From NCBI GenBank assembly GCA_024233515.1, contig JACKPO010000008.1, positions 1 through 64,000 on the forward strand: a stretch of 64,000 nt of DNA. The letters are read 5' to 3'. Position numbers and translations under genes: made by a program. The notes under the pieces are model-generated. The model was not told the origin of the DNA and did not search any database. It worked only from the letters and a program-made list of their open reading frames with translations. Positions 17,728 to 26,609 of the stretch are shown here, piece by piece; positions within the stretch are counted from its first letter, which is position 1, and every line of letters begins with the position of its first letter. This stretch comes from Chlamydiales bacterium (GTDB lineage Bacteria; Chlamydiota; Chlamydiia; Chlamydiales; Simkaniaceae).

Positions 17728-19271
17728 AGGTCCTCATCCCTTTCCTTAACCTTTTTCTTAAAAATAAGCAACGTCACGACAAAGGCTAGAAAAGCAACAA
17801 GGGCCGTGACGAGATTAGTCACAGCAAACGCCGTTGTTGAGGTCTCGATCAGTCCCTTATTAATATAGTCAAGGACCTGAGGCTTCAGAGCTTTGGCTGC
17901 CTCAACAGATCGAGGAAGGTTATTGAGGAGTCCTTCAAACAGTGGAGGATCTAGAGCTGCGGTCCCTGGTCCTTTGAGAAGCTTGTCGCGAAACAAGGCA
18001 TCTTGAACATTCACTTGAACCGCGCCGAGAACAGCCACTCCAATGGTCGCTCCCGTGAAGCGGAGGGTGTTATACATCCCCGTGGCCACCCCCGTTTTTG
18101 TTTTAGGAACAGCGCTGAGCGTTGCTGCGCTTGCAGGAGTCATCACAAAAGAGATTCCCGCCCCAAACGCAAAGAGCGCAGGAAAGAGGAGAGCTACCTT
18201 TTGGTACTGCAAAAAGTAAGCAAACCAAAGGAAGCAGATCAAAAGAAGGGCAAATCCAATCGCTAAGGGGAGGCGGGGGCCCCGTCGATCGGCCAGGTTG
18301 CCACTAATCGGGGCAAAAAGCATGAGAGGAATCGTTCCAATCGCCGTAATCAGTCCTGCAATCATCGGTGAATCAGTGATAATTTTCTGAAAAAAGAGAG
18401 GCCAAAACACCGTGATCATCAAAAGAAATTGGGCGCAGATAATCAAAAGACATCCCCCTAAAAATGTCCGATTCCTAAAAAGGCTGAACTTAAAAAAGGG
18501 AAACGGCGAAAACCGCTCTAATCCGCGGACCGCCAAGAAAAAAGTGATCGCAAGAAGGAGGAAGAAAATCGTCTGCCATGACTCCCATCCCCATTTCTTC
18601 CCTTCCATAAGACCAATGGTTAAGCAGGTAATCGCTGCAGACATCGTAAAAAAACCAAGAAAATCGAACGTCTCATTTTGTTTCACCGATTTTGGAACCG
18701 CTTTCAGCATCATGATTATCCCAAAGGCAGCAATGGGAGGGTTGATCCAAAAGGCCCACCGCCAAGAAAGATATTGGGTAAACGCTCCTCCCACAAAGGG
18801 ACCAAGAGAGAGGAAAAGAGAACCGACGGCCACCACAATTCCGATCGCTTTCCCCCGTTTATTTTCTGGAAAGGCATGGATGAGAAGAGACATCCCAGCA
18901 GGAGACATCATCGCCCCACCCGTCCCTTGAATCGCGCGGCTCATCACCAGCCACCATCCTGATTCAGCAAAAGCCCCCATGACAGAAGCTAATGAGTAAA
19001 TCCCCACTCCTAGACAAAAGATTCTTCGCGCTCCAAAGAGATCGGCAAGACGTCCGCCAGCAATGACAAAGATCGCTGTCGCCAGAAGATAAGCATTGAT
19101 AATCCACTGCAAAGTGCTCAGCGAAACGCTTAGCTCCCGTTGAATGGTTGGGAGAGCCACAGGGAAAAGGGTCGCATTCAAAAAGATGAGCGACGTGCAG
19201 CAGATCATTGCGATCAGGATAAAGTTCTTCTTTCCAGAAATCGTCATTCCTCTATAATGGCTCCTTATCAA
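17724..19271 (-). CDS. MFS transporter, DHA2 (EmrB/QacA) type drug exporter
   Basis: A 515-residue major facilitator with about 14 membrane segments, as in the DHA2 family of proton-driven drug exporters. The family motifs include LQWIINAYLLATAIFVIAGGRLADLFGARR (motif A, GRLADLFGARR), a GTGGAMMSPAGMSLL motif, and WRWAFWINPP, typical of EmrB/QacA. The in-frame ATG at 19247 (MTISGKK) is an alternative start. The divergent kinase-like gene begins only 13 bases away. It shares an operon with the following exported protein. No membrane fusion partner is adjacent, unlike the second DHA2 pump at 45344-46876. Confidence 0.9.
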   Translation of the reverse strand: MIRSHYRGMTISGKKNFILIAMICCTSLIFLNATLFPVALPTIQRELSVSLSTLQWIINAYLLATAIFVIAGGRLADLFGARRIFCLGVGIYSLASVMGAFAESGWWLVMSRAIQGTGGAMMSPAGMSLLIHAFPENKRGKAIGIVVAVGSLFLSLGPFVGGAFTQYLSWRWAFWINPPIAAFGIIMMLKAVPKSVKQNETFDFLGFFTMSAAITCLTIGLMEGKKWGWESWQTIFFLLLAITFFLAVRGLERFSPFPFFKFSLFRNRTFLGGCLLIICAQFLLMITVFWPLFFQKIITDSPMIAGLITAIGTIPLMLFAPISGNLADRRGPRLPLAIGFALLLICFLWFAYFLQYQKVALLFPALFAFGAGISFVMTPASAATLSAVPKTKTGVATGMYNTLRFTGATIGVAVLGAVQVNVQDALFRDKLLKGPGTAALDPPLFEGLLNNLPRSVEAAKALKPQVLDYINKGLIETSTTAFAVTNLVTALVAFLAFVVTLLIFKKKVKERDEDL

Positions 19272-19284
19272 CCTCTATATAGCA

Positions 19285-20139
19285 ATGAGACGATTCCTCA
19301 AACTTTTTTTGATCCTTGGGCTATTTTTTGGCGTTGAACGCCTGTGTCACCGTGCAACCGATGGGTTTGCGATGGTCAACGTCTATGCCCCTCCTGGAAA
19401 TAACGAAAAATGGAAAACAAAGGAGCCCCTTCCAGAAGGTCTTTGCGACCACCCTTTCCACTATTTAAGTTCTGGCAGTCAATCCTATGTCTTCGTCTCC
19501 GAAGATGGAAAAACGGCCCTAAAACTTTTCAAATTTCAGCATATGCGTACCCCTCCGATTTTAGATTTCCTTCCCTCCAAAGGGAAACTAGGAGAAAAAC
19601 GGGCAAAAAAACGGAAAGTCCTGGAGCGCACGCTTGATAGCCTCACCCTTGCCTACAAAGAGATGAAAGAAGAGACAGCCCTTCTTTACCTCCATCTCGC
19701 AAAAACAAATCACCTGAAGCAAACGATCACCCTCACCGATAAAATTGGACGGACCCACACCCTTGATCTTGACGGAGTCCCGTTCCTCCTCCAAAAACGG
19801 GGCACTCTTGCCTATGAAGCGATCGATGGCTGGATGGCAAAAGGAGAAAAAGAAACCGCTGAAAAAGGGCTCTCTGCCCTTTTCGCCCTTGCAAAAGAGC
19901 GGTGCCAAAAAGGGATTTTCGATAAAGATCCCGACTTTAGCACCAACTTTGGGTTCATCGGGAACCAACCCTTTCAGCTCGACTTTGGCCGCCTCTCTTA
20001 TGCTGAAAAAGAAAAAGACCCTGAAGTCTATGGCCCCGAACTTATCCGGATCACCCGCGCGTTTGAAACCTGGATCGCCGAAAATCATCCCGATTTGTTA
20101 GACTCGTTTAAAAAGGAGCTTGCACTCTGCCTAAACTAA
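19285..20139 (+). CDS. Exported kinase-like protein, paralog 1
   Basis: A 284-residue protein with an N-terminal signal peptide or membrane anchor (MRRFLKLFLILGLFFGVERL). The remainder carries a kinase-like order of motifs: a Gly/Ser loop SSGSQSYVF (62-70), a Lys in ALKLFK (Lys80), ETALLYLHL (130-138), a hinge-like FLLQKR, then IFDKDPDFSTN (Asp213 and Asn221, like a catalytic loop) and LDFG (Asp233, a literal DFG). Such order matches the protein/small-molecule kinase fold. Three paralogs in this window keep the same pattern. It overlaps the next paralog, which starts at CTG 20127. Substrate, and whether it is active, are unknown. The call of kinase-like is inference from motifs. Confidence 0.85.
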   Translation: MRRFLKLFLILGLFFGVERLCHRATDGFAMVNVYAPPGNNEKWKTKEPLPEGLCDHPFHYLSSGSQSYVFVSEDGKTALKLFKFQHMRTPPILDFLPSKGKLGEKRAKKRKVLERTLDSLTLAYKEMKEETALLYLHLAKTNHLKQTITLTDKIGRTHTLDLDGVPFLLQKRGTLAYEAIDGWMAKGEKETAEKGLSALFALAKERCQKGIFDKDPDFSTNFGFIGNQPFQLDFGRLSYAEKEKDPEVYGPELIRITRAFETWIAENHPDLLDSFKKELALCLN

Positions 20140-21014
20140 AGTCATTTCTCTTAGTCCTTGTTCTCCTTGGGTCCTTAGCAGGTGTGGAGCGTCTCTCCCA
20201 TTTTTTGACCGACGATTTTGGGTATGCCAACATCACCTCTTCTCTCCCCAATCATCCTGAGTGGAACGTTGAGGTCACCCCTGAAGAGCTCCAAGCAGCC
20301 AAAAAGATCCTCGCTCAATCCTACACTTATTTGGCCAGCGGTTCTCAAAGTTATGTCTTTTTAAGCGAAGATGGAAACTATGTCCTCAAGTTTTTCAAAC
20401 ATAAACGGTGGCGCCTCAGTCCCCTTCTTGAAGCTCTCCCCCTTCCTGCAAACCTTGAAGCAAAAAGACTCCGTTGGAAAGAGAAAAAAAACGAAACGGT
20501 CCACTCCACATTTGGGAGTTGTATCACCTCTTTCCGAACGTTCCCCAAAGAGACAGGCACCCTCTTTGTTCATCTCAACAAATCTCCCCTCGATCAAACC
20601 ATTGTCTTAAGGGATCGCATTGGATTTAAACACCACATCGAACTGAGCGACGTTGAGTTTGTCCTTCAAAAGCGGGCGATTCCAACCGACCACTACCTTT
20701 TATCTTTAAAAGAAGAAGGAAAAACCGAAGAGGCAAAGGAAGCCCTAGCCTCTCTTTTAGCCTTTACCTTCCACCGCGCCCAAAAAGGGTTTAGCGATAA
20801 AGACCCCCATCCGATCCGCAACTTTGGATTTATTGAGGGAGAGGCTGTCGAAATCGATATTGGAGGATTTCACCACGATCCAAAAAAAGATTTAAACTAC
20901 TTCCGCAACCATGAAATTCTTCGGATCGAGCGAAAGCTCCTCCCTTGGCTAGAAGAAAACTATCCTGACCTCCTTCCTGCAGCCCAAGAAGAACTCTCTC
21001 GCTTCAAAAAATAA
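20127..21014 (+). CDS. Exported kinase-like protein, paralog 2 (probable CTG start)
   Basis: From CTG 20127 this is 295 residues. The first ATG/GTG/TTG in frame is GTG 20184, which would remove the signal peptide. Upstream codons read LPKLKSFLLVLVLLGSLAGV, matching the hydrophobic start of paralog 1 including the following VERL. AAGGAG at 20113-20118 sits 8 bases before CTG 20127, and an in-frame TAA at 20109 excludes anything further upstream. The body repeats the family pattern: ASGSQSYVF, Lys88 in VLKFFK, KETGTLFVHL, FVLQKR, FSDKDPHPIRNFGF and EIDIGGF. It overlaps paralog 1 by 13 bases, so the pair is translationally coupled. Confidence 0.8.
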   Translation: MPKLKSFLLVLVLLGSLAGVERLSHFLTDDFGYANITSSLPNHPEWNVEVTPEELQAAKKILAQSYTYLASGSQSYVFLSEDGNYVLKFFKHKRWRLSPLLEALPLPANLEAKRLRWKEKKNETVHSTFGSCITSFRTFPKETGTLFVHLNKSPLDQTIVLRDRIGFKHHIELSDVEFVLQKRAIPTDHYLLSLKEEGKTEEAKEALASLLAFTFHRAQKGFSDKDPHPIRNFGFIEGEAVEIDIGGFHHDPKKDLNYFRNHEILRIERKLLPWLEENYPDLLPAAQEELSRFKK

Positions 21015-21079
21015 TTTCTCTTCCCGTTAATATTTTTTTATGCTATCCTCTGTCTTTTTTTAAAGCATTGGAGTCAAAA

Positions 21080-22669
21080 ATGGGATTTGTTCAAGGAAAT
21101 AGAGAAGGTTTAAAATTGGGACTTTGTGTCCTCGCAGCAGGAACACTTGCTTATGCAGGACGAGAATCAGTGAGCGCACTGAGCAATAAGGTCGGCCTCT
21201 CTTCACGCATTGATCGCATGGTCCAAAACGGAACAAGCGTCATTGGAGCGTTTTCGCTGACCGAGACAATTGTCATCTCCCCTTTTAAATGGAGCTGGAG
21301 CTGCGTCCGCTATCCCATTCTCTCCATGAAAAATATCCCTTCCCAGATCTATCAAGTTGCCTCCTTTACTTGGGGATGGACCCTTGGATTAGCCCTTGGT
21401 GGCGCTAGCTATGTTCTCCATAACTACGTCCCCTCACTTAAAACTCCCCTCCTTTTCGGTGCTGTTGGGGGAGGTGTTGCCTGTGCTGCTCACCTTGTTC
21501 ATAACAGTTATGATCATACTGCCGGCAACGTCAAATTGATTGCTATCCCGACCCTGACTGCGCTTGCCGCCTACCAACTTGCCCACCGAAAAACTCACCT
21601 AGCACCAGGAAAACTTGAAGCCTTTAGATGGAGCCTTCTCCCTGCTCTTACAACGATTGCTATCGAGATAAATGGAAGCGAAGATCCGCTCACGTTTGGA
21701 CTCTACACGGCCATCGGATCAGCCCTTCTTGGAGCTGCCCTCATTGCACTCGGAAAAACAGCTGCAGCCTATGGACGCTTCCTTAAAACTCATGGTAGTG
21801 TCCTTGGAACAGGGCTTGTCGCTGGGCTCACAACAGCGGCGATGGTTCCCCTCTCTAAAAAATCCCTCGACCACTACGCCCCAACTTATCTTGCAAATAT
21901 TAATGCCGATCAAGAGCTTCTCCATCGCGCACTCCTAACAGGAGCGGCCTCTGCCCTACTAACGATCCTTCTCGTCCAACGCCTCTCCCTTCGGATCAGC
22001 GGATCCTCTCTCTCCCTCATCCAACGGATCGGTCTGGGCATCCTTTCAGCTCCCATCGCTGGAATCTCTTTTCTCTATGTACAGTCTTTTGTCAACAAGC
22101 AGGTTAAGCAGGTTAAACCGCCTCCTTCACGAGAGATCATAGAGTATCTGATGTCTTGTCGCGAGATCATGAAGAACGATGGAGGCATTGCTTTCGCTTC
22201 TGCTCTTGCAACACTCGCAGTTTCTGTGGTAGCAATTTCAGTCTTGATTCTCACGAAGGATGGGATGTCCTGGGCATGGGCGCGCAAATCAGCCCCCCTG
22301 ATGTCATTCAAGTGGGCATGCAAATGGACCTGGACAAACCACCCAGAGGTTAAAGGAGTGGTCGCCACAGCGGCCACCTCTTCTATCGGTTACGGCATCG
22401 CAAGAGTGTGGGGCAGAAGTAAAAAAATCTCAGCAGCTGCTGCAGCGCTCTTTGCCATCCTGGGCGCTCCCTCCGTTGCTCGCCATACGTTCAGCTACGA
22501 CATGGGAAGTAGGGAGGCCCTTACCTCTCTCTTTGCAGGACTATTAATGAACTCCTCAGGGATCCTCGAACTCTCAACGATCCAACAACTCGTTCACCTC
22601 GTCATAAACCCCCATGAAAATTCCAAGATCCCCCCCCAACTTTATCGTATAAGAGAGTTTGTTAATTGA
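21080..22669 (+). CDS. Multi-pass membrane protein of unknown function
   Basis: A 529-residue protein from ATG 21080; GGAG at 21070-21073 precedes it, and the in-frame TTG 21068 overlaps that site and is rejected. About ten hydrophobic segments rich in Ala, Gly and Leu run through the length, many of them short (AAGTLAYAG, LLGAALIALG, AIAGISFLYV-like), with a longer one at about residues 375-395 (FASALATLAVSVVAISVLIL). No transporter family motif was seen. The high Ala/Gly content and His-rich loops are unusual. It sits between kinase-like paralogs and the OppA gene, so it may belong to that accessory cluster. Confidence 0.7.
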   Translation: MGFVQGNREGLKLGLCVLAAGTLAYAGRESVSALSNKVGLSSRIDRMVQNGTSVIGAFSLTETIVISPFKWSWSCVRYPILSMKNIPSQIYQVASFTWGWTLGLALGGASYVLHNYVPSLKTPLLFGAVGGGVACAAHLVHNSYDHTAGNVKLIAIPTLTALAAYQLAHRKTHLAPGKLEAFRWSLLPALTTIAIEINGSEDPLTFGLYTAIGSALLGAALIALGKTAAAYGRFLKTHGSVLGTGLVAGLTTAAMVPLSKKSLDHYAPTYLANINADQELLHRALLTGAASALLTILLVQRLSLRISGSSLSLIQRIGLGILSAPIAGISFLYVQSFVNKQVKQVKPPPSREIIEYLMSCREIMKNDGGIAFASALATLAVSVVAISVLILTKDGMSWAWARKSAPLMSFKWACKWTWTNHPEVKGVVATAATSSIGYGIARVWGRSKKISAAAAALFAILGAPSVARHTFSYDMGSREALTSLFAGLLMNSSGILELSTIQQLVHLVINPHENSKIPPQLYRIREFVN

Positions 22670-22693
22670 CTTTTTCCTTTTATGATTTTGCAG

Positions 22694-22732
22694 AATGCCT
22701 TATGATAGCCCACCAATGATAAGGCATTTTTT
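22694..22732 (+). terminator. Rho-independent terminator or attenuator overlapping the oppA start
   Basis: AATGCCTTAT (22694-22703) and ATAAGGCATT (22719-22728) form a perfect 10-bp stem with a 15-base loop, followed by a run of six T residues to 22732. The ATG 22716 of the next gene lies in the loop and its second to fifth codons form the right arm and T run. It can end transcription of the preceding gene, or attenuate oppA. Confidence 0.6.
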
Positions 22733-24305
22733 ATTCTCTGTTTTGTCTCTCTTTCTTTTTGTCTCCTGTGGAAAAGGAAATGGTCTCCCTTTTGGAAAAA
22801 AGGAAGCGCAGGTCGTTCGGATTAATTTTACCTATACCCCCTTTACCGCTGATCCTCGGAAGGGAACCGATCCCGTGACAACAGTCACGAATTACCTCTT
22901 TTATGAAGGACTGACCTCACTAGAACCTGATGGGACGATCAAGCCCGCCTTAGCAGAAAAAATTAAGATTTCGCGCGACCGAAAAAAGATCATCTTCACC
23001 CTGCGCAAAAGTATGTGGTCAGATGGCTCTCCCCTTACCGCTTACCATTTTGAAGCGGCGTGGAAGAAAGTGCTGAGTCCCGAGTTTCAATCGCGCACAG
23101 CCCACCTCCTCTTCCCTATCAAAAATGGGGAGAAAGCAAAGTTCGGGCAATGCTCCCTTGATGATGTGGGTGTTGAAGCCCTTGATGAACTGACCCTCTT
23201 AGTTCATCTGGAAAGTCCGACCCCCTACTTTTTGGAGCTCACCTCCTACCCAACCTACTTTCCCGTCCCCTACAACGGAGATGAAGTTCCCTCCCCCCAC
23301 CAGCAAGGAGACCTTCTCTCCAATGGTCCCTTTATGCTGGCCAGTTGGAAAAATGACGACGAAATCGTTGCCATCAAAAACCCTTACTACTGGAACGCTG
23401 ATACTGTCCGCCTAAATGGGGTTCATGCCTCGATCATCGCTGAAGAAGGGACCGCTCTAAAACTCTTTGAACAAGAAGAGCTCGATTACATTGGTGGACT
23501 CATTTCTCCCCTTCCGATCGATGCCGTCGCTCCTCTAAAAAATGACGCTCTCCTCAAACACCGCCCCATCGCTGGAACGACCCTTTGCACCTTCAACGTC
23601 CAAGAATTCCCTTTTAATAATCACCACATCCGCAAAGCCTTTGCTTATGCCATCAACCGGAAAATGATCACCGAAAATATCTCGCAGATGTTTGACGATA
23701 TCGCCTCAGGTCCTGTTCCCCATGTCTTAAAAAAAGCCGCCGAAACCTTTTTCGAAGACTACAATAAAGAGGGAGCCAAACATCACTTTGAGCTCGGCCT
23801 TAAAGAGCTGGGGATCACAAAAGAGGAATTTCCCACCATCACCTACTCCTATTTCAACTCCGAGCTGCAGAAAAATTTAGCTGTCACCCTTCAAAGTTAC
23901 TGGAAAGAAAACTTAGGGGTCACCGTGAAAATCGAAGGAAAAGAACTCAAATCCCATCTTGCAAGCCTCCATAACCATCAATTCCAAATGGCGCAAATGT
24001 CATGGATTGGACAGTACCACGACCAGATGAACTTTCTAGAACGTTTTTCCAGAAAAAATGCCTACTGCAACTATGGGCAATGGGAAAATCCCCACTATTC
24101 CCGTCTTTTGCAAGATTCATTTCTTCTAGAAAATGAAGAAAGAGCAGCGCTCTTGCAAGAAGCAGAAACTCTCCTGATGGAAGATATGCCCATCATTCCT
24201 CTCTATCATTATCACTCTGTCTACCTCAAACATCCCCGCTTAAAAGGACTCTCCATCTCCCCCATGGGCGTCATCCGCTTCCACCACGCCTACCTAACAC
24301 CTTGA
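22716..24305 (+). CDS. oppA: Peptide ABC transporter substrate-binding lipoprotein (OppA family)
   Basis: An extracytoplasmic solute-binding protein of family 5 (OppA/DppA), 529 residues from ATG 22716. The N-terminus MIRHFLFSVLSLFLFVSCGK has a signal and lipobox ending in Cys20-ish, so it is membrane anchored and captures oligopeptides for an ABC importer. Family landmarks include DPRKGTDPVTTV, FTLRKSMWSDGSPLTAYHFEAAW, LSNGPFMLASW, IRKAFAYAINRK and PIIPLYHYHSVYL. ATG 22695 gives a longer form without a good signal start. No permease or ATPase genes are near. A second copy lies at 52060-53661 and a fused version at 55886-59368. Confidence 0.92.
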   Translation: MIRHFLFSVLSLFLFVSCGKGNGLPFGKKEAQVVRINFTYTPFTADPRKGTDPVTTVTNYLFYEGLTSLEPDGTIKPALAEKIKISRDRKKIIFTLRKSMWSDGSPLTAYHFEAAWKKVLSPEFQSRTAHLLFPIKNGEKAKFGQCSLDDVGVEALDELTLLVHLESPTPYFLELTSYPTYFPVPYNGDEVPSPHQQGDLLSNGPFMLASWKNDDEIVAIKNPYYWNADTVRLNGVHASIIAEEGTALKLFEQEELDYIGGLISPLPIDAVAPLKNDALLKHRPIAGTTLCTFNVQEFPFNNHHIRKAFAYAINRKMITENISQMFDDIASGPVPHVLKKAAETFFEDYNKEGAKHHFELGLKELGITKEEFPTITYSYFNSELQKNLAVTLQSYWKENLGVTVKIEGKELKSHLASLHNHQFQMAQMSWIGQYHDQMNFLERFSRKNAYCNYGQWENPHYSRLLQDSFLLENEERAALLQEAETLLMEDMPIIPLYHYHSVYLKHPRLKGLSISPMGVIRFHHAYLTP

Positions 24306-24327
24306 GGATGTATCCATCCCCCCTATA

Positions 24328-24491
24328 TACCTAACATGATTCAAAAGTTGGGAATTTGGCAAGGCGGCCCCACGCAAATTTTTTGCCTGGAGTGGGGCGA
24401 CCATTGTGCGAGCACAAGGCGGAGGGTGAAGGCAAGAAATTTGCTGCAAAGCAGGCGCAGCCAAAAACCAACTTTTGAATCATGTTAGGTA
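24328..24491. mobile_element. MITE-like element, copy 1
   Basis: A 164-bp element ending in perfect terminal inverted repeats, TACCTAACATGATTCAAAAG... on the left and ...CTTTTGAATCATGTTAGGTA on the right (24 bp each, or 26 including the flanking TA). TA dinucleotides flank both ends (24326-24327 and 24492-24493), as expected for a TA target-site duplication. It has no coding capacity. It matches the element at 43370-43531 closely along its length. TA duplication suggests an IS630/Tc1-mariner-type transposase supplied in trans. Confidence 0.85.
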
Positions 24492-24602
24492 TAACCTTCT
24501 AGCAAATTGTTCTCGAAGACAGGTACCAATATTTTGATATGATTTGCAAATAATTCTTGATTAATCTATGACTGTCTTCTGACATATTGATTAGGACGTC
24601 AA

Positions 24603-26585
24603 ATGAAAATCAATATCTTCAAAATCAAGGCAAATGCGCCGCAGAGGAAAACGCACCAAGGATTTGATGCCTATGTGAAGTCGATGGAAGCGCTCGTGAG
24701 TGAAACCATTCCCGAATCAGTCGCCGCCTTTCATGAAGCTTCGATGTTCATCCCTTACGAAATGAGCTTCGAAAAGCTCAACCAGGCCCTTCCGATTGTC
24801 CGGATATCAGAAGAAGAGGAGGCTCCCTGTCTCCTTTCCCTAAGAGTCTTATGTCGCGATGAATACACGCAGGGAATTGGTCTTTTTCTTGCGCGGATGA
24901 TCGATGAAAAGCTCCTTCCTGGGAAGAAAATGGCCATCTCATATCTTCGCTCCCTCAATTTCAAGTTCATCATCAAGCCTAAAGAGCAGTACAACATCAT
25001 TGAGTTTTTCCTCGAGGTTGAGACCGCAAAAGACCTCGCAACGATCAAGAAAAATCTCCCCCACTTCGAAGAAGAGGTGCGGCTGACAACCCTTGGTGTC
25101 GAGCATGCCCGCCGCGTTGTGCTCGCAAAAGGGCATAACTTAGAAGAGAAGCGAATGATGCTAATGGAAAACCTCACCTCTCTCTTGAAAAGTTCGAGCG
25201 ATTTTGATCGCAAAACCCTCTTTAGTGATGTTCAGGAGCTTCTACTCAAAGGAATCCACGAGGCCTTTCCCGATAAAATCCCCGACCACCTTCTCCCCTA
25301 TATCGATCCCAAACCCAAAACATTCGACTATCACATCTATAGTGAAGCCCTAAACGACTCCCACCTTTTCCAAGAGTCATTCTCTAAAGGGCGCACCCTT
25401 TCCCATCTCAGCAAAGTGATCTCCTACCTCTACCTCTTTCGTAAAATGATCACCCATGCCGTAAAAATCAAACCCGATGAGCGGAGCCTGAGCTTTAAGC
25501 TCATTTCCTTCAAACTTAAAGGTGTTCCCACCCTCGCCTTCCTTTTAGGAACCAATTTAATTCAAGGGTATGAACGGCTCGACGAACAAGATCTAATCGA
25601 TGCCATCCAAAAAGTTGTTCCGGGTGCAATCCTCGTCCCAGGAACTACAATGATGAATGAAGAGAGTCACAAACGTGTTGTTACCCTCTATCTCGAAATG
25701 CAAAAAAAAGAGGGAACACCCTTTTCTGGTGAGACCATTAAAGCATTGAAAAAGAAAATTCCAAGAGAAATCCGCACCACCCTTGCTCAGGTCAAAGAAG
25801 GACAGGGCATAATTGACGATGAGACCACACGGAATATCTTAAACCTCACCAAAGAGATTTACAGCATTCACGACCCTGCCAAAATCGTCATCCAGTATCA
25901 TCATCAAACAGAGTCGCACTTTAACTTTACCGTCCTTATTGCGAGACTTCAAACGCCAGATGGTCCCCCTCTTATCTTTTCCTCTGAAGGCCCCGTTGCC
26001 ATCAGAAAGAGTGAACGGAAAGTGGTGGGAATCCTAAAGAACCGGTACATCAAAGAGATCTATCTCTTCGATTTGGTCTTGCAAAAAGAAACGAATGATA
26101 TCAAATCCGGGAGAGAAAAAATTATTGAGTTCTTTAAAAAGAAGCTCAAAAACCTCCATGATTTTAACGGAGGGATGGTCGTCCGAAAGTATGAGAACCT
26201 TGCCGCCTTTAAAGCGCTTCTACACTCTCCTGACTTGAACCCTCTTGCAGAAAAAGTTTTTTACTCGATCACCCCGCCATTCATGCAAACTCTCACCTCT
26301 CCCTCTCTTTTGAAGAGTCACTTTGAGATGATCTCAGAGGCTTTGGAGGCTTCCCCTTCCTCTCAAGATCCTCTGATGTTAGTCAAAGATACCATGGTTC
26401 TTTTTGTTACCCAAGATGAAGGATTTTTAAGAGAGATGCAAAAAAAGAAAGGGACCCTTCCTCAAGGCGCCTTTTCCACCCTGATCCACCATAGAGAGAC
26501 CTATTTCCTCGGCTATCTTTTCCAAAAAAAGATTGAGAGGGAACATTTTCTGTCGACTTTAGAGCGTGAAGAATTGACGGTTTGA
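24603..26585 (+). CDS. Unknown 660-residue protein, homologue of the N-terminal part of the OppA fusion protein
   Basis: A soluble-looking protein without signal peptide. I do not recognise a named family. It is clearly homologous to residues 1-670 of the protein encoded at 55886-59368: shared blocks include PGAILVPGTTMM versus PNMRIVAGSTYR, DFNGGMVVRKYENLAAFKALL versus DYNGGMMVKQGELLSQFKRLF, and FYSITPPFMQT versus FYSLNPIESQA. Here the binding-protein partner is the separate upstream gene oppA (22716-24305), with a MITE between them; in the other locus the two parts are fused. It is followed by a kinase-like lipoprotein gene 24 bases later. Its function is unknown; a link to peptide binding or sensing is inference from the fusion. 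Confidence 0.8.
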   Translation: MKINIFKIKANAPQRKTHQGFDAYVKSMEALVSETIPESVAAFHEASMFIPYEMSFEKLNQALPIVRISEEEEAPCLLSLRVLCRDEYTQGIGLFLARMIDEKLLPGKKMAISYLRSLNFKFIIKPKEQYNIIEFFLEVETAKDLATIKKNLPHFEEEVRLTTLGVEHARRVVLAKGHNLEEKRMMLMENLTSLLKSSSDFDRKTLFSDVQELLLKGIHEAFPDKIPDHLLPYIDPKPKTFDYHIYSEALNDSHLFQESFSKGRTLSHLSKVISYLYLFRKMITHAVKIKPDERSLSFKLISFKLKGVPTLAFLLGTNLIQGYERLDEQDLIDAIQKVVPGAILVPGTTMMNEESHKRVVTLYLEMQKKEGTPFSGETIKALKKKIPREIRTTLAQVKEGQGIIDDETTRNILNLTKEIYSIHDPAKIVIQYHHQTESHFNFTVLIARLQTPDGPPLIFSSEGPVAIRKSERKVVGILKNRYIKEIYLFDLVLQKETNDIKSGREKIIEFFKKKLKNLHDFNGGMVVRKYENLAAFKALLHSPDLNPLAEKVFYSITPPFMQTLTSPSLLKSHFEMISEALEASPSSQDPLMLVKDTMVLFVTQDEGFLREMQKKKGTLPQGAFSTLIHHRETYFLGYLFQKKIEREHFLSTLEREELTV

Positions 26586-26609
26586 TCCTCTTAAGGTAAA
26601 CTGCTAGTG

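Noticed and set aside
18412..18930. 172-residue open frame on the plus strand inside the MFS gene
   Set aside because: The MFS gene on the other strand has clear family motifs; this frame has Arg/Pro-rich antisense composition and no binding site.
19588..20088. 166-residue open frame on the minus strand inside kinase-like paralog 1
   Set aside because: It is Phe/Gly-rich in the way antisense frames of Lys/Glu-rich genes are, and the plus-strand gene has a signal peptide and conserved motifs shared with three paralogs.
24326..24493. The repeat as a structured RNA or attachment site
   Set aside because: The filled and empty TA sites at 42278 and 43368-43533 show it inserts like a transposable element.
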